Below the pieces are notes generated by a model. The model was not told the DNA's origin. It was given only the letters and a program-made list of their open reading frames with translations, and searched no databases. Positions 42,971 to 51,232 of a stretch of DNA of 64,000 nt are shown in pieces (position 1 is the stretch's first letter; every line of letters starts with the position of its first letter). The translations under genes were made by a program, and so were the position numbers. Origin of the DNA: Gemmatimonadota bacterium (GTDB lineage: Bacteria; 4572-55; J002). Location of the stretch: positions 25,939 through 89,938 of the forward strand of contig RFFQ01000003.1 of NCBI GenBank assembly GCA_003697105.1, written 5' to 3'.

Positions 42971-44454
42971 CAAACCACTTCCTCATGGGGTACACATGGT
43001 AATTCAATGTAAACGGTTGTTCCCTGACCGGGTTGCGATTCTAACCAAACTCGTCCCTGATGCCGGCTCAAAATTTTACGAACAATAGATAATCCCAAAC
43101 CTTCGCCCGCTGAATCTTTAGGATTTAACCGGTAAAAAATCTCAAATACTTTTGTTTGATGATTGGCGGCAATGCCAATGCCGTTATCCTGCACGGTATA
43201 GATGGCGGTATTACCCGCAACGGTTCCGGAAATATGAATTTTGCCCGGTCGGTGGGGGTCTAAGTATTTGATAGCATTACCGATAATATTGGCAAAGACT
43301 TGATTGATTTGGAGCCGGTCTCCCCAACAGGCCGGGAGATCATCTAGTGTTAGGGTTATACCATGTTCTTTTAACTGAAACTCAAATTCATTGATGACAT
43401 TCGCCACCAATTGATTCATATCCAAGGGTTCTGGGTGTAGCGCTGCCCGTCCGGTGCGGGAAAGGCGGAGTAAACCATTCAGTAAACTATCCATTTTCTC
43501 CCCACTAGTCAAAATAAAGTGCAATGCCTCCGGTATTTCTTGTTGAAATAAGAGGTCCAAGCGCCGGCGTGTAGCAACCGGCATCTCCACCGATTTGAGC
43601 AGGGATTCAATGGATTGGAGCAAAAACTCGAGTTCCTTGCTAAAGCCCTGAATATTGACCAACGGCGAGCGCAAATCGTGCGAGGTTACATAAATCACTT
43701 GCTCCAATTCCTTATTTTTTTCCTGAAGCCGCTGTTCGGCTTTGTCCCGTTCCAACTGGCGTAATTGAATTTGCGCTAGCATGGTGTTAAAACCGTCGTA
43801 AAGCATGCCGATTTCATCTTGCGATACCTTCTGTACGCGGAGGGTGTAATCCTCTTCAGTGGAGATTTTGCCCATAATCTGGGCAAGATTCAGAACGGGT
43901 CGGGAGATAAATTTTTGGAAGATCGACGCCAAACCATAAGAGATTACCAGCAATCCCCCCATGCTGAGGATCATAATCAGGATATGCTCCCGGATTTTAG
44001 CGGCTAAAAATGCTGTGGAGGCTTGTAAATAGATCGTGCCGTAAGTATTCCCTCGAAAGCGAATTGGTTGAAACACATGTAGCGCGTCATCCTGAAAGTA
44101 GCTAATACCTTCTACCGGCAGATGTTCCGGCACCGTGATACCCTCTACCGGGTGATGTGCCGCGAAAAGATGCCCTTCTTCATCATACACATGAGCACTG
44201 CTTAGATACGGAATCGTTTCGATCTTCGCCAAGATATCGGCGACATCCGCCGCATAGGAAAACGTTAAGGGTGCAACACAATACTCACCGATCAACTTCG
44301 CAGTGATGCCAGTCTGATCCACCAAATCAGACCGAAAGGTCCGAATATCATTATAAATCACAAAGAGAAACCCTAGAACGACGGTCATAGACGTTACACT
44401 CAGGGTCATTAAAATCAACTTAGTCCGGATTGAGAGGCGATAGACCAAATGCAT
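42970..44454 (-). CDS. Membrane sensor histidine kinase with CHASE8-like sensor and HAMP
   Basis: 494 residues: helix 1 (about 10-33), periplasmic sensor (34-155; VDQTGITAKLIGEYCVAPLTF is split here at residue 52, typical of CHASE8), helix 2 (157-180), HAMP (180-235; ISRPVLNLAQIMGKIS), HisKA with SHDLRSPLVNIQGFSKEL (His near 267), HATPase (NIIGNAIKYLDP, DNGIGIAANHQT, GEGLGLSIVRKIL). CHASE8 sensors often accompany YfiR, whose gene overlaps this one by one base (TGATG). Likely signal: a periplasmic state reported by YfiR. Confidence 0.9.
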   Translation of the reverse strand: MHLVYRLSIRTKLILMTLSVTSMTVVLGFLFVIYNDIRTFRSDLVDQTGITAKLIGEYCVAPLTFSYAADVADILAKIETIPYLSSAHVYDEEGHLFAAHHPVEGITVPEHLPVEGISYFQDDALHVFQPIRFRGNTYGTIYLQASTAFLAAKIREHILIMILSMGGLLVISYGLASIFQKFISRPVLNLAQIMGKISTEEDYTLRVQKVSQDEIGMLYDGFNTMLAQIQLRQLERDKAEQRLQEKNKELEQVIYVTSHDLRSPLVNIQGFSKELEFLLQSIESLLKSVEMPVATRRRLDLLFQQEIPEALHFILTSGEKMDSLLNGLLRLSRTGRAALHPEPLDMNQLVANVINEFEFQLKEHGITLTLDDLPACWGDRLQINQVFANIIGNAIKYLDPHRPGKIHISGTVAGNTAIYTVQDNGIGIAANHQTKVFEIFYRLNPKDSAGEGLGLSIVRKILSRHQGRVWLESQPGQGTTVYIELPCVPHEEVV

Positions 44455-44993
44455 CAGGGATCCTTTACCGGATTCACAATTTTAGCAGTTTGTAACAGGA
44501 GATAGCTTACGTCCAAACCGGACTTTCTGACAGCGGTTTCGTTAACTTCAAACCGGAGGTGATCCCCTTTCAAAAAAAAATTGATATGCACCCCCTGTTG
44601 AGCATATCCGGGGGTATCCCCTACGGTCAACACGGGCTTATCCGCCACTTGCTGTAGATAATCCGGCAGGCGCTCTTTTTCGGAAGCCGCAATAAACAAT
44701 ACATGAATACCCGTGAGAGAATCTTCAGCGGAAAAATGACGAATTTCAACAGGCCGATGTTGAATGTGACGAGTAGCATACAGTTTTTTAAGCGTGGAAT
44801 CCAAAGGAGTATTCCCTACCACGCCAATGACAAACGGCTGGGTGGTATCACTGGAAAGCGGGGGTGACCATTCAATAAAATGGGTAAATTTTTCCAGAAA
44901 GACGGTTTTTAGGGTGTACTCTTCGATCATGATTTGGGCGTGCCCCGTCACCGGTACGATCCAGAAAATTCCCAACAAAACCCATAAACGCAT
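44454..44993 (-). CDS. YfiR family periplasmic protein
   Basis: 179 residues from the ATG at 44993 (GAGGGGAG upstream; a longer frame reaches 45029). Signal peptide ends at GHA. DUF4154/YfiR features: YTLKTVFLEKFTHFIEWSP, FVIGVVGNTPLDSTLKKL, VLFIAASEKERLP, LTVGDTPGYAQQGVHINFFLKGDHLRFEVNETA as the long conserved block (split: GYAQQGVHINFFL, LRFEVNETA), and LLLQTAKIV. In Pseudomonas, YfiR represses a CHASE8-HAMP enzyme from the periplasm; the neighbour kinase has the same sensor type, so a parallel control is expected. Confidence 0.88.
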   Translation of the reverse strand: MRLWVLLGIFWIVPVTGHAQIMIEEYTLKTVFLEKFTHFIEWSPPLSSDTTQPFVIGVVGNTPLDSTLKKLYATRHIQHRPVEIRHFSAEDSLTGIHVLFIAASEKERLPDYLQQVADKPVLTVGDTPGYAQQGVHINFFLKGDHLRFEVNETAVRKSGLDVSYLLLQTAKIVNPVKDP

Positions 44994-45012
44994 ATCCGTC
45001 ACTCTCCCCTCC

Positions 45013-47262
45013 TCAAAATGTAAAGTCAAGCCCGACTAACCAGCGCAAAGGGTCTTGCGGTGTCAAAATTCCCGGATTTTGAAAATCCTCAGAAGGTTCG
45101 CCATCAGAAACATTATAATATCGTGCATCCAATAAGTTATTGATTTTGAGGAAGATTGACCCCGTTACCAACGGTAAATCGATGATATTCTGATACCGCA
45201 AATGTAGATTCACAAGGGTATAAGGGTCATTGGTATATTCCGGCTGTTTATGGTACGTTTTGGAACGATAAATACCCCGCACAGACCCCATCATCTGGCG
45301 CCACGTTAGATCAACCCCGCCTTTAAGGGTATGTTGAGCCGCATACGGCAAGGGGTTATTTGTTCCGGTGCGTTCCATGGTACCATCGATAAAACTGTAG
45401 GAGAGATAAATTTTGGGCTTGAGAGGTCGCCACGTCGCTAAAATATCGAGATCAATCGATCCCCCATAGATCGTCTGGGTTCCGACGTTCCCCGGGCGCT
45501 CAATCAGGTCAATCACTTTACCTTTGAAAATACCCGGTTCGAGGGTGGCATCACGGACAATGAAGTCGTAAACTTTAGTGAAGTACACATTTGTAGATAC
45601 CGCCACATAGCGAGATAGTGCCCTCTCAATTCCCGCCTCAACGGTACGCAAGTATTCCGGTTTTAAGTCAGGGTTTGGTAAGTGCATAAAGCCGCTCTTG
45701 ACATCCACCACCTCCCCCTCATCATTCAATACCGGGAAAAACGTTCCATAGTGGTAATACGCTTTATAGGGGGAGGGTTCTAAAAACGCCTCACCGTACA
45801 TCAACTTGAAGGTTGTCTGCTTTTGTGGTTTCATGACAACCCCGAGGCGCGGATTCACACTGGCATCATAGCGCGTGCTATAATCATAACGCATCCCCAA
45901 GGTCAACTGAATAGTCGGATTTAGGATAAGTTGCAGTTGCCCATAGACACCATAATTTTGGTAATTCAGGTGGTAATAGTCCTGCATAATCTCCAGACTA
46001 TTGCCCTGATAATCAACTAACCCTTCTGTTCCCAAGTAGGGAATTTCCTGACTATCCGTGGATTGATTGACATCAAATTTATAGGGTAAATCGTTGGTTT
46101 TGGGCAACGCCGTAATATCCTCGCACATCCCTCCCACAATCAGAGATAAATTGGCATGGGGACGGTAGGTCAGTTGTTCCTCCAGCTTGAAGGAACTACT
46201 GCGCCCGTATTCCCATCCCTCTTGATAATTGGTGTAAAGATTGAGCCATTTGGTTTCGGGATGTAAGGTGAACGTACTGGTAGAAATTTCGGTGAGCAAT
46301 TGCCAGGCGTCTGCTGGATCGAGACGGTACCGGGCATAGATGTTCTGGACGGACATCGCATGGACGACATCCTTCCGGTAAATCGAAAATTCCGGCGGGT
46401 TGGAAATGGAAGTGTTGTGGGATTCATAATTGCGGGAAAAACCAATTTCAAACGTATCGTAAGCTAGCCGTCCCTGCACAAAATAGGCGGAAGTGGGCAT
46501 CTCAAAGGGATAAATATCCAGATAGACCGGACCCGTGAAGGATGGCATTTCACCGGTTTGGGAATAGACCTCGTTATAATAACGGAACGCCTCGGGATAG
46601 AGCTGGGGGAAATCCGGCTCATCGGTATCATAAAAATTACCGGAAATACAGTATGACCCTCGTTGATTGGCAAAGGTTCGTCCGTAAATAAACCCGTGAT
46701 CGGTGGTGTTATAGCGGCCAAAACTGCTACTGAGAACACCTCCTTGCCAATCAGACCCATTTTTGGTGATAATATTGATCACCCCGGCAAAGGCATCAAC
46801 CCCATATAGGGCGGAAGCGGGTCCTAAAATGACTTCCACCCGTGCCGCGTTATCCAACGCATAATTGGCACCTATCGCGTGAGGGGTACCGGTGGAGCTA
46901 TTGATCCGAAAACCATCGAGCAAAATGATAAATTTCTCATTGCCGTAAATCCCTCGTAGCGTGTAAACACTATTGAATTCTGATGCCGATTTTTTCTGGA
47001 TTTCAATCCCCGGGATGTCTTCCAGCAGTTCTTCCAGATTCAAGTATCCGCGGGTCTGAATTTGGTCCGCCGTGACAACATAAATGGTTGCCGGTGCTTC
47101 GGAAGCCATTTGAACCAATTTAGATGCTGTAACGACCTTAACATTAAGCAACTCAGAAATCGGTAGCTCAAACAGTTCATCTGGTTTTACCTCCGTCTGT
47201 CCATAGACCCATCCCGACCCAATAAGACAAATACAACAAAGGTAGCCGATGAAATTGCGCAT
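45013..47262 (-). CDS. TonB-dependent receptor
   Basis: 749 residues from the ATG at 47262 (GGGGG 5 bases upstream). Signal peptide ends at VYGQ. Plug domain about 40-165 (VVTASKLVQMASEAPATIYVVTADQI split here; GYLNLEELLEDIPGIEIQ, LRGIYGNEKFIILLDGFRINS, VEVILGPASALYGVDAFAGVINIITK), then a 22-strand barrel ending DPLRWLVGLDFTF. No extra N-terminal signalling domain. First gene of a five-gene run with YfiR, a membrane kinase, a response regulator and a hybrid kinase, so import or its substrate may be coupled to signalling. Ligand unknown. Confidence 0.92.
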   Translation of the reverse strand: MRNFIGYLCCICLIGSGWVYGQTEVKPDELFELPISELLNVKVVTASKLVQMASEAPATIYVVTADQIQTRGYLNLEELLEDIPGIEIQKKSASEFNSVYTLRGIYGNEKFIILLDGFRINSSTGTPHAIGANYALDNAARVEVILGPASALYGVDAFAGVINIITKNGSDWQGGVLSSSFGRYNTTDHGFIYGRTFANQRGSYCISGNFYDTDEPDFPQLYPEAFRYYNEVYSQTGEMPSFTGPVYLDIYPFEMPTSAYFVQGRLAYDTFEIGFSRNYESHNTSISNPPEFSIYRKDVVHAMSVQNIYARYRLDPADAWQLLTEISTSTFTLHPETKWLNLYTNYQEGWEYGRSSSFKLEEQLTYRPHANLSLIVGGMCEDITALPKTNDLPYKFDVNQSTDSQEIPYLGTEGLVDYQGNSLEIMQDYYHLNYQNYGVYGQLQLILNPTIQLTLGMRYDYSTRYDASVNPRLGVVMKPQKQTTFKLMYGEAFLEPSPYKAYYHYGTFFPVLNDEGEVVDVKSGFMHLPNPDLKPEYLRTVEAGIERALSRYVAVSTNVYFTKVYDFIVRDATLEPGIFKGKVIDLIERPGNVGTQTIYGGSIDLDILATWRPLKPKIYLSYSFIDGTMERTGTNNPLPYAAQHTLKGGVDLTWRQMMGSVRGIYRSKTYHKQPEYTNDPYTLVNLHLRYQNIIDLPLVTGSIFLKINNLLDARYYNVSDGEPSEDFQNPGILTPQDPLRWLVGLDFTF

Positions 47263-47286
47263 GGTTTCCCCCAATAAAAAAATAAT

Positions 47287-47318
47287 AAAAAAAAGAACAC
47301 CTGATACTTCAGATGTTC
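47287..47318 (-). terminator. Terminator hairpin in the TonB receptor leader / after rrf2
   Basis: Minus strand: GAACATCTGA (47318-47309), AGTA, TCAGGTGTTC (47304-47295), then eight T. It ends the rrf2 transcript but also lies downstream of the TonB receptor promoter (47321-47350), so transcripts from that promoter must pass it. Confidence 0.85.
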
Positions 47319-47320
47319 CT

Positions 47321-47350
47321 ATTGTACACCAAACCGCGCAATTAGAGCAA
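47321..47350 (-). promoter_or_regulatory. Promoter of the TonB receptor operon
   Basis: Minus strand: TTGCTC (47350-47345), 18 bases, TACAAT (47326-47321). Start predicted near 47314, within the terminator hairpin. Confidence 0.5.
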
Positions 47351-47381
47351 GCTTTTTCCGGAGACAGCCCGCCTTTCTACC

Positions 47382-47831
47382 TTAGCAAGCCCATTGTTTG
47401 CCAGCTACTGGAGATTTGAGGTCTTCGACCTCCACCAACGTCTCCAGATTTGACGTTAGCAGGTATTCACGGATATTTTGCCGAATATCGTTGTAATCCT
47501 GATGCAGAGGACAGGGCTCTTTTTCACTACACCGTCGATCCCCAATGGCGCACGTTTCAAAAAAGGTTTCAAGGTCTTCAAACACATTCATCACTTGAAA
47601 TAAACTGACTTCTTTGGGGTCTTTTGCCAACGAAAACCCACCATTGGGGCCTTTGGTGGATTTTAAAATTTTAGCTTGAACGAGCTGTTGAAGCAACTTG
47701 GAGAGAAAATGCTTCGGAATGCCTTCTTCTTTGGCAATGATTTCCCCCCGGCAGGGAGCTTCATCCTGATGCTTAACCAAATACGAGAGCGCTCGCACAG
47801 CATACTGGGTAGATTTGGAAAAGATTAACAT
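47382..47831 (-). CDS. Rrf2 family transcriptional regulator
   Basis: 149 residues. Winged-helix start MLIFSKSTQYAVRALSYLVKH, GEIIAKEEGIPKHFLSKLLQQLVQAKILKSTKGPNGGFSLAKDP is the HTH and wing (about 30-73), and three Cys in ETCAIGDRRCSEKEPCPLH match the IscR/NsrR-type Fe-S ligand loop. It probably senses Fe-S status, NO or redox. Target genes are not shown; neighbours are the TonB receptor operon and the pil genes. Its own promoter is a full consensus with an ACTA-TAGT repeat next to the -10. Confidence 0.9.
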   Translation of the reverse strand: MLIFSKSTQYAVRALSYLVKHQDEAPCRGEIIAKEEGIPKHFLSKLLQQLVQAKILKSTKGPNGGFSLAKDPKEVSLFQVMNVFEDLETFFETCAIGDRRCSEKEPCPLHQDYNDIRQNIREYLLTSNLETLVEVEDLKSPVAGKQWAC

Positions 47832-47887
47832 ACGCTTTCTTTCTATACTGGACTCAACGAAATAGGCACCACTTAATAAATAGATAT

Positions 47888-47929
47888 ACTAATCTAGTGA
47901 ATTATATACCCGTTTAATTGGAATGTCAA
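47888..47929 (-). promoter_or_regulatory. Consensus promoter of rrf2 with possible operator
   Basis: Minus strand: TTGACA (47929-47924), 17 bases, TATAAT (47906-47901), a perfect sigma70 consensus. Such a promoter is normally held back by a repressor; ACTA-GAT-TAGT (47898-47888) just after the -10 is a candidate autoregulatory site. Confidence 0.8.
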
Positions 47930-47983
47930 GTTAAAATTAACGATAACCACCTCTATTTCTTGAATTTGTTTTATCTTTCCAAC

Positions 47984-48013
47984 AAAAACGGCGAGATTCA
48001 TGCGAATCTCGCC
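47984..48013 (-). terminator. Terminator at the end of the pil operon
   Basis: Minus strand: GGCGAGATTC (48013-48004), GCAT, GAATCTCGCC (47999-47990), then G-TTTTT. 35 bases after the pilC stop. Confidence 0.9.
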
Positions 48014-48048
48014 TGTTTTAGCCCTTGAAAATAACAGTAGCGATGCGG

Positions 48049-49302
48049 TTATTGCACCCCGCGCCGGATCACCATCCCCAGATAAAAGACCGGTAAATAC
48101 ACCACAATGATGATCGAACCGACGACAATCCCGGTAAAAATAATCAGAAGCGGTTCAATCAGCGTGGTCAAGCGGCTCACGGCGGAATCCACCAGTTTTT
48201 CGTAGAATTGCGCCGCTTTAAGAAGCAATGAGTTCATTTCGCCAGTTTCTTCGCCGGTGGAAACCAGTTGCAACAGGGTTGGTGGGAACACATTTGATTT
48301 TTCCAATGATTCGGCAATAGTGTACCCATTACGGACGAGGCTTTGGGCTTGTCCCACACCGAGTTCATAAACCCGATTCCCAACAACATTTCGGAGCAAG
48401 CCTAATCCTTCCACTACCGGGATCCCGGAACCGATCAAAATCCCGAAGGTACGGGCGAACCGGCTAACCACGGCATTTTCGATGATCCCCCCGATGATCG
48501 GGAATCGTAGCTTGAACCGGTCAAATAACAGACTGCCAGTATCCGAAAGGGAAAAGATAAACAGAATTAAAAAGGTCAGGAAGAGGAGCCCCATTGCCAC
48601 CAAAAAGTTATCCGTAACGCCGTGGGACACCGCCAGCAGAATTTGGGTGGGTAGCGGTAAATCGGCGCCAAAACGGATATAAATCCGCTCGAACATGGGC
48701 ACAATTTTCCAGACCAAAATCGTCACCACAAAGATCAAAAAACCGACCACAAACATCGGGTAAAAAAGTGCCGAAAGTACTTTGCGACGGGTATCTTCCG
48801 TACTTTCCAGATAATCTGCCAAATCCTCAAGAATGGTGTGCAAGGTCCCGCTCAACTCTCCGGATTTGACCAGAGCGCAGTAAAGGCTGGAAAATACACC
48901 CGGATGTTTTTGCATGGCTTCGGAGAGTGTCAAGCCGGTTTTAATATCTTTTTCCAACTCTCCCAGTACCCGCTTAAAGCGGCGATTGCGTTCATGCGTG
49001 GCTAAGTTGGAAAGTGCTTTTTCGAGGGTTAATCCCGCGGAAAACATAGTCGCCAACTGCCGGGTGAAGAAGACCAATCGATTTAAAGGGACAGATGTAC
49101 GGAGCTTATAAACCGCCGCTCCAATCCGGTCTGTCAGGCTCTCGCGCGTTCGATAGGCGCTATCGCCGGCACTGGTGATAGAAATAACCGTGTGCCCCTT
49201 CTCATAGAGTTTATTGAGGGCGGCATCCAATGTGTCGGCATTTAAAAGCCCTTCTTCACGAACACCGGATTTATTTTTGACGATATAAGAAAAAGTTGCC
49301 AT
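48049..49302 (-). CDS. pilC: Type IV pilus inner membrane platform protein PilC
   Basis: 417 residues, GspF/PilC family with duplicated T2SSF domains (about 75-195 and 275-395): FTRQLATMFSAGLTLEKAL and FARTFGILIGSGIPVVEGL, three membrane helices near 180-205, 225-245 and 385-410. N-terminus ATFSYIVKNKSGVREEGLLNA is the usual start. It anchors the motor ATPases PilB and PilT. Last gene of the pilus locus, 107 bases from pilB, the gap holding only degenerate TTAGG-like words. Confidence 0.92.
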   Translation of the reverse strand: MATFSYIVKNKSGVREEGLLNADTLDAALNKLYEKGHTVISITSAGDSAYRTRESLTDRIGAAVYKLRTSVPLNRLVFFTRQLATMFSAGLTLEKALSNLATHERNRRFKRVLGELEKDIKTGLTLSEAMQKHPGVFSSLYCALVKSGELSGTLHTILEDLADYLESTEDTRRKVLSALFYPMFVVGFLIFVVTILVWKIVPMFERIYIRFGADLPLPTQILLAVSHGVTDNFLVAMGLLFLTFLILFIFSLSDTGSLLFDRFKLRFPIIGGIIENAVVSRFARTFGILIGSGIPVVEGLGLLRNVVGNRVYELGVGQAQSLVRNGYTIAESLEKSNVFPPTLLQLVSTGEETGEMNSLLLKAAQFYEKLVDSAVSRLTTLIEPLLIIFTGIVVGSIIIVVYLPVFYLGMVIRRGVQ

Positions 49303-49409
49303 GTCCGAATTTTATCGAGTTTAAATTTTGGAATTTAGAGTTATTTTCAATAGGGATTAGGTTTCTCACCGGTGGTACGGGTTTCAAGCCGGGGCAATTT
49401 CTAAACACA

Positions 49410-51128
49410 CTATTCGGCGATAGTCACACGGAGGACTTCTTTGACCGTTGTTTTGCCCTCGAACAACTTCCGTAGTGCATCTTGCCGCAGGGTTTCCATA
49501 CCGAGTTTCAGGGCTTCTTCGCGCACAATTTCTGGGTTGGCACTATCGAACACCAATTTCCGAATCGGGGAGAGCATCTCCAAAATCTCAAAAACAGCGG
49601 TACGTCCATAATAACCGGTGCCCCGGCAATGCGGACATCCCCGCCCCATGAAGACCGTTTTGCCTTCTAGGTCTTTTTCGGTCATTTCCAATCCGATTAA
49701 TTCCTCCGGTGAGGGAGTATATGGCTCTTTGCATTGTTTGCAGATCGTCCGCACCAGACGTTGCGCCATCACCAAGTTGAGTGAAGACGCCACCAAATAA
49801 GGTGGAATCCCAATGTCAAGTAATCGTGTCACCGTGGAAGGGGCGTCGTTGGCGTGGAGCGAGCTAAACACCAAGTGACCCGTCAGGGAGAACTTCACCG
49901 CAATATCGGCGGTCTCCAAATCTCGAATTTCCCCGATAAGAACAATATCCGGGTCTTGACGCAAGATGGAGCGCAAGGCACTACCAAAGGTTAAATCAAT
50001 TTTGGTATTCACTTGCACTTGATGAATACCATCCAGTTGGTACTCAACAGGGTCTTCCACCGTAACAATATTGGTTTCGACGGATTTGATCTCATTGAGT
50101 GAGGAATAGAGGGTGGTACTCTTCCCGGAACCGGTGGGACCGGATAGAATCACCATCCCGTAGGGACGCATAATCCAGCGGCGAAAAATCGACAATTTTT
50201 CCGGATCGAATCCCAAATTGGTCAAATTGAGATTAAAGGAGGTTTTATCCAGCAAGCGGAGCACCACTTTTTCACCCAACACCGTCGGTAAGACCGACAC
50301 CCGGACATCGACCTCGCGATCCGGTAGTTTCAGAGTGAAACGCCCATCCTGCGGCAACCGTCGTTCGGCTAAATTGAGCTTAGAAAGCACCTTAATCCGG
50401 GAAACAATGCCACTGCCGGAGGATTTCGGCGGCGTCATTACCTCCTGCAAGACCCCATCGATCCGGTAACGAACCACCATGTTGTGTTCTGCTTGTTCAA
50501 TATGAATGTCGGTGGCGCGGCTTTTGATCGCTTCCGAGAGAATCAGATTAACCAGTTTTACAATTGGGGCATTATCGACTTCTTTTTGAAGATTTGCCAG
50601 ATCGGTTTCATCGCCTTCTTCAGTCTCGGAAATAAACTCCAGACCGCCGAGCAATTCTTCCACTTCGCCGGATTTCCGCACCGCTTCGTAATGTTTATCA
50701 ATCGCCATTTGGATATGCTTTTTGTGAGCCAATAGCGGATTGATGTTAAATTCCGTCAGCTTACGGATATTATCCACCACGACGATGTCATCGGGGTCGG
50801 TTAAAGCCACGGAAAGGACGTTATCCGAGCGGGCAAATGCCAAGACGGAATTTTCTTTAGCAAAGGGTTCCGGGATAACCCGGACAATTTCGGGGCGGGC
50901 ATCCAACAGCGTATCCAAATCGACACTCTTCATACCCATTTGGAGGCCCAACGCATAATCTAAATCAGCTTTATCGAGGTATTCCATCTCAATCAAGGTT
51001 TCACCAAGCCGTTTACCCCGTGTTTTTTGCTCGTTTAGGGCTTCGTTTAGGCGGTCTTCCACCAACAGACCTTCCTGAACTAAAATCGTTCCAATCATTG
51101 AAAATTCAGGATTATACGTATCACTCAT
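49410..51128 (-). CDS. pilB: Type IV pilus assembly ATPase PilB
   Basis: 572 residues, GspE/PilB family. N-terminal MshEN domain (about 10-150, LVQEGLLVEDRLNEAL), then ATPase: Walker A LSGPTGSGKSTTLYSSL (near 325), ASP box VNTKIDLTFGSALRSILRQDPD region (split; LRSILRQDPDIVLIGEIRD is Walker B), FSSLHANDAPS, and a zinc site CKQCKEPY ... CPHCRGTGYYGR. It powers pilus extension. MshEN domains in several PilB/MshE proteins bind cyclic di-GMP; whether the binding motif is complete here is uncertain. Confidence 0.93.
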   Translation of the reverse strand: MSDTYNPEFSMIGTILVQEGLLVEDRLNEALNEQKTRGKRLGETLIEMEYLDKADLDYALGLQMGMKSVDLDTLLDARPEIVRVIPEPFAKENSVLAFARSDNVLSVALTDPDDIVVVDNIRKLTEFNINPLLAHKKHIQMAIDKHYEAVRKSGEVEELLGGLEFISETEEGDETDLANLQKEVDNAPIVKLVNLILSEAIKSRATDIHIEQAEHNMVVRYRIDGVLQEVMTPPKSSGSGIVSRIKVLSKLNLAERRLPQDGRFTLKLPDREVDVRVSVLPTVLGEKVVLRLLDKTSFNLNLTNLGFDPEKLSIFRRWIMRPYGMVILSGPTGSGKSTTLYSSLNEIKSVETNIVTVEDPVEYQLDGIHQVQVNTKIDLTFGSALRSILRQDPDIVLIGEIRDLETADIAVKFSLTGHLVFSSLHANDAPSTVTRLLDIGIPPYLVASSLNLVMAQRLVRTICKQCKEPYTPSPEELIGLEMTEKDLEGKTVFMGRGCPHCRGTGYYGRTAVFEILEMLSPIRKLVFDSANPEIVREEALKLGMETLRQDALRKLFEGKTTVKEVLRVTIAE

Positions 51129-51170
51129 AATGATTTTATATCCTCATCACGTTTATAAGAAAATCAAGAG

Positions 51171-51213
51171 AAAGAAACCCGTTCTCCCTCTCCAACCGAA
51201 AACGGGTTTCTTT
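51171..51213 (-). terminator. Intrinsic terminator of the Ig-repeat lipoprotein gene
   Basis: AAAGAAACCCGTT (51171-51183) and AACGGGTTTCTTT (51201-51213), perfect 13-bp stem, 17-base loop, between the Ig-repeat gene and pilB. The A/T ends of the stem give T-rich 3' ends on both strands. Confidence 0.8.
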
Positions 51214-51232
51214 AATTCCGTCTGACGCTTTT

